Assembly (NCBI RefSeq): GCF_013041605.1
Contig: NZ_JABEQC010000004.1
Location: forward strand, 242,016-306,015
Length of the DNA: 64,000 bases
Source of the DNA: Vibrio plantisponsor
GTDB taxonomy: Bacteria > Pseudomonadota > Gammaproteobacteria > Enterobacterales > Vibrionaceae
Direction: 5' to 3'
Shown: one piece after another, positions 55,892 to 61,409 of the stretch
Layout of the letters: each line of letters opens with the position of its first letter
Position numbering within the stretch: the first letter of the stretch is position 1
Translations under genes and position numbers: made by a program
The notes under the pieces: generated by a model
Database searches by the model: none
What the model was told of the DNA's origin: nothing
Seen by the model: only the letters and a program-made list of their open reading frames with translations

Positions 55892-56479
55892 TTAATTGGC
55901 ACTAATACTATCTAAGGTATGGATCACGTTCTTCGCAACTTGCACCATAGATAAACTGGATTGCATCGCAGAACTTCTTAATACGCGATAAGCGTTCTCT
56001 TCATCGATCGCATGCATTCTCATCAGCAATCCTTTGGCTTTTTCAATCCACTTTCTCTCTTCCAATTTTGCCGTCAACAGCTGTATTTCTTGTTGCACCG
56101 CAACGCTTTGATCACGAACCTGAATTGAATAATCAATCCAAGGTTTGAGATCAAATGAAGAATCAAAAGGAAGAATAACGAAATCATTAGAGTTAGGTAG
56201 TCTATTGATATCATTAGAATTTAGCTGTTTAAGAATGACAAGAAGCGGGGTTTTCTTACTCTTGCAATACTCAACTATCAGGCGTAACTCCGCCGTTGGC
56301 TGACGCCAGGAGACCACCACAATTGAGCTGCTTTCACGTCCAACCATCTTCTCCAACTGTACAAGCTGACAAGAGAGTATATGGTCGTAATGCAGCGCCA
56401 ACTTGGCGCTGATATCTGCTTGGTCACTAATGCTGTCGCTACATACAATGACCGGCTGAGATGCTGTTGAAGGTGACAT
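55892..56479 (-). CDS. nasT: NasT-like ANTAR-domain antiterminator
   Basis: A 195-residue regulator. The N-terminal 115 residues resemble a receiver domain without the phospho-acceptor Asp (IVVVSWRQP where the Asp should be). A short coiled linker (VRDQSVAVQQEIQLLTAKLEER) leads to the ANTAR RNA-binding domain, WIEKAKGLLMRMHAIDEENAYRVLRSSAM. ANTAR proteins bind paired hexaloop hairpins and stop terminator formation. The start is the ATG at 56479 with AGGGA six bases upstream; an ATG at 56485 has no spacing for this site. No NasS partner lies in the window. The nrtA leader is its likely target. Confidence 0.85.
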   Translation of the reverse strand: MSPSTASQPVIVCSDSISDQADISAKLALHYDHILSCQLVQLEKMVGRESSSIVVVSWRQPTAELRLIVEYCKSKKTPLLVILKQLNSNDINRLPNSNDFVILPFDSSFDLKPWIDYSIQVRDQSVAVQQEIQLLTAKLEERKWIEKAKGLLMRMHAIDEENAYRVLRSSAMQSSLSMVQVAKNVIHTLDSISAN

Positions 56480-56533
56480 AACCATTCCCTGTTTGATCGA
56501 ACCCTGTAATCAATACAGCAAGGAATGTACCAA

Positions 56534-56576
56534 TCTAATTATTTGAAATTTATTTCAATAAAAACAAATAATTAGA
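56534..56576. repeat. 12-bp inverted repeat upstream of nasT
   Basis: TCTAATTATTTG and CAAATAATTAGA are perfect arms 19 bases apart, with a smaller dyad (GAAATTTATTTC) inside. AT-rich; about 55 bases before the nasT start. May be an operator. Confidence 0.5.
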
Positions 56577-56634
56577 ATGCATTATTTAAATTAACCACCA
56601 CTTTATGGGTATATTTAAATAGACAAAACTTAGG

Positions 56635-57588
56635 TTAATGATTGAGCACATGCGCTTTCCAGAACCTGTACGCAGTTTCATACGCTTTTTCTCTGTCATG
56701 GCACTGCGCAAACAGCACCGCTGCCATGGTCGATACCACGGTATTTGCCATCATCTGCTGGTCTTCTTGTGGTGTATTCATCGGACAGTTCGTCACAGTT
56801 TCAATTCCTGAAACGTACTGTTCTGGCCAATAAAAAGACTCTACGCCTGAAGGCTGGCTCAGCCAAACTGTCTGGCTCACTTTAGGGTTGTATTCCGATT
56901 CCCCAGACACCCCTTTAAATGAGATAACCGCGTGTGACGTTTTACCGATGACATGTTCGACTTCTGCATGCAGCTGTTGGAAACCGGGATGAAAACTGCC
57001 GCGAATACCGATTTTGCCTCCACCGGGATTGAGCGCTCGAACAACAGTATTAATGGGGGTTCTTAACCCATAGCGATTTTTCCAACTGATCATTAACTCT
57101 GCTTGTGGCGCAAAAGCGTTCAGAGGCAAATAAGCAATGCTTCCTGTCTGCAATAGCAGTTGTGCGTGTTCCGTGTTTGACGCCATAGGAATGCCGAGTA
57201 CAGGCAGATAGTCTTCAGCATGTTCACGTGAAGCGGGCTTATCGTTATAGCCATGAAGCAGCACTTTAAAACCGTTATCGGCGAGGATTTTTGCCGCCAT
57301 CAGATGCCAAGGTTTACCAGCGGTTGCACGTTTCCCCGCATAGCATGGCCAGTCGATATCAGCCCCAAGATTAGGAACACGCGATTGGAATGCTTTTACA
57401 AAACCAGCGATTTCGTCATTGGTTTCATTTTGAACTCGAATCAGCATTAAAAGCATCGCCATTTGATCATCATCGCACTCGCCATTCAGGTACTCATCCA
57501 TTACCTGAAATGCTTGATCAAATGTGAGCGGTTTTCGTCCTCGCTCCCCTCGTCCTACTGTTCGAATACACTCTTTTATTATGCTCAT
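56635..57588 (-). CDS. ybiB: TrpD2/YbiB-type glycosyltransferase family 3 protein
   Basis: A 317-residue homologue of anthranilate phosphoribosyltransferase, YbiB/TrpD2 group: N-terminal helical domain (PLTFDQAFQVMDEYLNGECDDDQMAMLLMLIRVQNETNDEIAGFVKA), then YAGKRATAGKPWHLMAAKILADNGF, and GGGKIGIRGSFHPGFQQ. It lacks the TrpD catalytic GTGGD motif, as TrpD2 proteins do. E. coli YbiB binds nucleic acid. Third gene of nasA-cobA-ybiB. Its role in nitrate assimilation is unknown. Confidence 0.82.
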   Translation of the reverse strand: MSIIKECIRTVGRGERGRKPLTFDQAFQVMDEYLNGECDDDQMAMLLMLIRVQNETNDEIAGFVKAFQSRVPNLGADIDWPCYAGKRATAGKPWHLMAAKILADNGFKVLLHGYNDKPASREHAEDYLPVLGIPMASNTEHAQLLLQTGSIAYLPLNAFAPQAELMISWKNRYGLRTPINTVVRALNPGGGKIGIRGSFHPGFQQLHAEVEHVIGKTSHAVISFKGVSGESEYNPKVSQTVWLSQPSGVESFYWPEQYVSGIETVTNCPMNTPQEDQQMMANTVVSTMAAVLFAQCHDREKAYETAYRFWKAHVLNH

Positions 57589-57615
57589 GACAACCTCATC
57601 GCTTACAAATAAAGC

Positions 57616-58494
57616 TTATAGATGCGCAGACTCCGCTTGAAAACGTGTCGCTTGTGCGGTTTGAATTAACTGTTCTCTAAGCTTGACCACATCGCCCATA
57701 ATAATCAATGCTGGACTTAGTCCTTTTAGATCATTTGCTGTTTGTGTGAGCTGATGAAGCTCAAAGGTAACAACCGTTTGATTAACGGAGCAGCCTTGTC
57801 CAACCACAGCAACCGGAGTGTCCACCGATAGACCATGCTGAATTAATCCTTCTTGTATCGCACTCGCATTCTCCAGCCCCATATAAAAAACCAGAGTTTG
57901 ACCGCTAGCCACCAGACCCGCCCATGCAGGAAGAGCGCCAGTGACCACTTGGCCTGTAATCAGTGTAACACTGCGAGAGACTTGTCTATGCGTCAAAGGG
58001 ATCAGAGCGCTTGAAGAGCAACCGATAGCCGCAGTAATCCCCGGAATCACTTGATAAGCGATATTGTGCTTAACCAATTCCAGTGCTTCTTCCCCCCCTC
58101 GGCCGAAAATGAACGGATCGCCGCCTTTTAAACGTACAACTTGCAGTCCTTTTTGGGCAAACTCCACCAGCAAGCGGTTGGTTTCCTCCTGTTTAAGGCT
58201 TGGCAATCCACACCGTTTACCTACGTAGACCATTTCTGCATCGGGATTAACAAGGTCGAGTATCTCGCGTCCAACTAAGCGGTCATACACTACAACATCC
58301 GCGGTTTGAATGACTTTCAATGCTTTCACCGTCAATAAATCAGGGTCGTTTGGTCCTGCACCAACCAGATAGACAAAACCTTGTTTTCCATTCGAAGGAC
58401 TGCGGCGCGACAAATTAGGTGTATCACAGTAATAGCGCTCATGAACCGTGAAGCTTTCTCGTGTTTGAGCAGTCGTGTTTGATCTCATTTTCAT
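57616..58494 (-). CDS. cobA: Uroporphyrinogen-III C-methyltransferase
   Basis: SAM-dependent first step from uroporphyrinogen III to siroheme, the NirB cofactor. 292 residues with a variable 38-residue N-terminus, then VYLVGAGPNDPDLLTVKAL, VRLKGGDPFIFGRGGEEAL and PGITAAIGCSSSALIPLTHR. AAGGAA lies six bases before the ATG. It is monofunctional; CysG-like oxidation/ferrochelation is not part of it. Confidence 0.94.
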   Translation of the reverse strand: MKMRSNTTAQTRESFTVHERYYCDTPNLSRRSPSNGKQGFVYLVGAGPNDPDLLTVKALKVIQTADVVVYDRLVGREILDLVNPDAEMVYVGKRCGLPSLKQEETNRLLVEFAQKGLQVVRLKGGDPFIFGRGGEEALELVKHNIAYQVIPGITAAIGCSSSALIPLTHRQVSRSVTLITGQVVTGALPAWAGLVASGQTLVFYMGLENASAIQEGLIQHGLSVDTPVAVVGQGCSVNQTVVTFELHQLTQTANDLKGLSPALIIMGDVVKLREQLIQTAQATRFQAESAHL

Positions 58495-58504
58495 AGCAAA
58501 TTCC

Positions 58505-61126
58505 TTATGCCTTGCTCACAGCAATCGTCTGATAGCTTTTTAGAATTTTGTTGACTTCCGGCAGGCATGAACCGCAATTCGAACCACATTTCAGTTTGGA
58601 TTGAAGTTGATTTAACGATACACACCCGTCCTCTTCTATGGCGGTTTGAATCTGCTTATCAGTCACTCTAAAACAGCTGCATACCAGCTGACTTTGCGCC
58701 TTTTCTCCCGCAATCGAGATAATAGAGCTCAAGCTTAGTGGCTTGCCGATTAAGGCTGTGATTGCCGTGTAATCTTGCTCCAGCGGTTGTGGAGAAATGA
58801 GCAATACACCCGTAACCGTCATCTGCTGTTGATTGCCAGTTTGACGGCCTATCACCATCATCCAGCCTTGTGGCAGATCCCAACGGAAAAGCTTTTCTCC
58901 TTGGCCGACAGAAAACATCGATTTATCCAATTTAGTAAGGTTGGCAAAACGTGTGACAGCAGCATTGTCATCCAGTTGATAGCTACTGTAATCGCAACTG
59001 GGTAAATCTCTCTCCTGCCCAACATAGATGCCATAGCTTTGCATCTGCACAGCAGCAATATGCACGTTTGAAGATTTGAATGCAGGCTGACCTGAAATAG
59101 GATCGACCACACTTGAAACCGTTCGGTTAACTTGAGACTGTCCGCCATAACGCCCCGCCCAATGCATCGACATAAATAGCTGTTTACCGCTGAGCCCGTC
59201 ATCAAATTTCACCTTGGCAAAAATACACGAATCGGATTCATCTGAGATGCCGCGTATCGCAGCGCAATAACCTTCTTGCAGTCCTATGGTTTCTGCGCTG
59301 AGTTTGTTGACGTAAATTGTTGGCTCAACTTCTCCTGCAGCGAGTTTTGCGATATGACCTGTTCGCGTCATGGTATGCCACTGATCACGCAATCTACCGG
59401 TGTTGAGCCACCAGCCATTCATCACCGTCGAAGGTGCGGTTACCGCAACAAATTGAGCTTTACCCGAAGGGGTAGAAAACACGCCATCACGGTAAGGCGC
59501 TTCGCTATCTAGTGGCCACTGCGTCGGTTGCCAGTTCGCATACTCTTCATCGCTTATAGAAGCGAATTTAGAGAGATCGAACAGATGATTTGAATTAGTG
59601 TTGATGGCGCTGAGACCCGCGAACTCACGAAAAACAGCCGCTTCACTGTCGAACTCAAATCCAGATTCACAGTTCAACTTTGAGCAAAGCTTTTTCCCTA
59701 CTTGAGTCACCGCCCACCAATCAGGTTTTGCTTCTCCCGGTGCGGGTAGAAACGCGCGCTGACGAGACATACGACGCTCAGAGTTCGTCACCATCCCCTG
59801 TTTTTCGCCCCAACCTGCGGCTGGTAATACAAGGTCAGCGTACTCTGCCACATCACTTTGTTCGGTAATGTCAGACACCACCACAAAATCACAACCTTTC
59901 AATGCTCGGCGAACTTGGTCGCTATTCGGTAACGAAACAACGGGGTTGGTTGCCATAATCCACAGCACCTTGATTTTCCCCGCTTCGACAGCTTCAAACA
60001 GATCAACAGCCTTGAGGCCGGGTTTCGCGGCAATCGATGGTGATTGCCAATACTCTTTGACTAAACGTACCGATTCAGTGTCAAAACCACGATGCACGGC
60101 GAGCTGGTTTGCTAGCCCACCGACTTCTCTACCACCCATCGCATTCGGTTGTCCGGTAAGAGAGAATGGCCCACATCCTTGTTTGCCGATTTTTCCGCTG
60201 GCAAGGTGTGCATTGATAATCGCGTTACCTTTATCGACACCAGATTCAGACTGATTGATACCCTGACAAAACAGAGTCAGTACTTTTGCTTTATGGCTAA
60301 ACCAGCGATAGAAAGTCGTCACTTCATTAAGGGTTAAGTTTAAAGCTCGAGCCACATTTTCTAACCGGTATTGCTCCGACTTCACTTCTTCTACCTGCTC
60401 AGAAAAGCCTTCTGTTGAAGCATCAATGAAACCTTCATCCAGCGCATTCTGGTCTATCAGAAAACGGAGCAAACCGTTGTACAGCGAGACGTCACCATCA
60501 TTTTCGATTGCAAGGTGCAAGTCTGCCTGTTCAGCGGTAACCGTATTTCTTGGGTCAATGACCACCAGTTTCAAATCAGGATTGTTTTCACGAGCTTGTT
60601 GAATTTGCCTAAACAGTACTGGATGAGTCCATGCGGTATTGGCACCAATCAAAACAAGTAAATCAGCATGAGCAATGTCTTCGTAATTTACCGGAACGAC
60701 ATCTTCTCCAAAAGCACGCACATGTGCCGCCACAGCAGAGGACATGCAAAGACGTGAATTGGTATCTATGTTTGCGCTACCGACATAGCCCTTCATTAGC
60801 TTGTTCGCCACGTAGTAATCTTCAGTCAGTATTTGCCCTGAAACATACATAGCCACAGAGTCTGGACCGTGCATCTGTATTGCTTGATGGATTCTTTGCG
60901 CTATCTCATCAGTCGCCTGATCCCAAGAAATCTCTTTTCCTTGCATCTTGGGATAAAGGAGACGGGAGGGCATTGCTAAGCTCTCTTTTAATGCTGAGCC
61001 TTTGACACATAGTGCGCCCAGATTGGCAGGATGCTGCTTATCACCCACTATTGATTCTTTATTTGCCACCACACCACAGCCGACACCGCAGTATGGGCAT
61101 GTCGTTTGAATTTTTTTTACTGCCAT
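58505..61126 (-). CDS. nasA: Assimilatory nitrate reductase catalytic subunit
   Basis: Molybdenum bis-MGD enzyme reducing nitrate to nitrite in the cytoplasm. 873 residues from the ATG at 61126 (MAVKKIQTTCPYCGVGCG). The [4Fe-4S] ligands are Cys10, 13, 17 and 40. Mo/pterin domain with SRLCMSSAV, LFCQGINQS and GRLRDQWHTMTRTG. The C-terminal 60 residues are a BFD-like [2Fe-2S] domain (CSCFRVTD, CGSNCGSC). A GGGAAG lies before the ATG pair. The ORF is open to 61231, but that part is the untranslated leader. Confidence 0.95.
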   Translation of the reverse strand: MAVKKIQTTCPYCGVGCGVVANKESIVGDKQHPANLGALCVKGSALKESLAMPSRLLYPKMQGKEISWDQATDEIAQRIHQAIQMHGPDSVAMYVSGQILTEDYYVANKLMKGYVGSANIDTNSRLCMSSAVAAHVRAFGEDVVPVNYEDIAHADLLVLIGANTAWTHPVLFRQIQQARENNPDLKLVVIDPRNTVTAEQADLHLAIENDGDVSLYNGLLRFLIDQNALDEGFIDASTEGFSEQVEEVKSEQYRLENVARALNLTLNEVTTFYRWFSHKAKVLTLFCQGINQSESGVDKGNAIINAHLASGKIGKQGCGPFSLTGQPNAMGGREVGGLANQLAVHRGFDTESVRLVKEYWQSPSIAAKPGLKAVDLFEAVEAGKIKVLWIMATNPVVSLPNSDQVRRALKGCDFVVVSDITEQSDVAEYADLVLPAAGWGEKQGMVTNSERRMSRQRAFLPAPGEAKPDWWAVTQVGKKLCSKLNCESGFEFDSEAAVFREFAGLSAINTNSNHLFDLSKFASISDEEYANWQPTQWPLDSEAPYRDGVFSTPSGKAQFVAVTAPSTVMNGWWLNTGRLRDQWHTMTRTGHIAKLAAGEVEPTIYVNKLSAETIGLQEGYCAAIRGISDESDSCIFAKVKFDDGLSGKQLFMSMHWAGRYGGQSQVNRTVSSVVDPISGQPAFKSSNVHIAAVQMQSYGIYVGQERDLPSCDYSSYQLDDNAAVTRFANLTKLDKSMFSVGQGEKLFRWDLPQGWMMVIGRQTGNQQQMTVTGVLLISPQPLEQDYTAITALIGKPLSLSSIISIAGEKAQSQLVCSCFRVTDKQIQTAIEEDGCVSLNQLQSKLKCGSNCGSCLPEVNKILKSYQTIAVSKA

Positions 61127-61166
61127 CATCACTTCCCTGCTCTTATAACAAATAAAAATATGACAA

Positions 61167-61207
61167 ATAAAAAGACGCCTTACTTCTCTGGGAAGTAAGG
61201 CGTCTTT
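61167..61207 (-). terminator. Leader terminator (attenuator) of nasA operon
   Basis: AAAGACGCCTTACTTC and GAAGTAAGGCGTCTTT are perfect 16-bp arms around a five-base loop, with a minus-strand TTATTTG tail. It lies between the promoter and nasA. Just upstream, GTTAACTTG and CAAGTTAAC (61218-61237) form a second strong hairpin. Confidence 0.88.
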
Positions 61208-61265
61208 GCCTATAACGGTTAACTTGGGCAAGTTAACTTTAATCAGATTTGCATAGGCTTGTTAT

Positions 61266-61282
61266 AGCAATACGAATGCCAA
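61266..61282 (-). promoter_or_regulatory. Sigma-54 promoter of nasA operon
   Basis: Minus strand TTGGCATTCGTATTGCT matches the -24 TGGCA / -12 TTGCT pattern with the required ten bases between GG and GC. Transcription would begin near 61255, about 50 bases before the leader terminator. Confidence 0.75.
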
Positions 61283-61333
61283 TACAAATATCTATATAAA
61301 TCATAACGTTAACAAATTGAAGTTCGCTATCCA

Positions 61334-61350
61334 CGCACTAACAGTGTGCA
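61334..61350. promoter_or_regulatory. NtrC-like site upstream of nasA
   Basis: Minus strand TGCACACTGTTAGTGCG: TGCAC and GTGCG seven bases apart, as in TGCAC-N7-GTGCA. It lies about 85 bases upstream of the predicted start, a usual enhancer position. Confidence 0.55.
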
Positions 61351-61409
61351 AGCCTGCGCCAAACAGTAACGAACACACTAACCCCAAAGAAGTATCTCTT
61401 GCCGATAAT

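Noticed and set aside
61127..61231. N-terminal extension of NasA by 35 codons
   Set aside because: It would translate the leader terminator and is unlike the family; the start at 61126 has a ribosome-binding site.
61353..61372. TGGCGCAGGCTTGCA as a second sigma-54 promoter for nasA
   Set aside because: Only nine bases separate GG and GC; ten are needed. The element at 61266-61282 fits better.
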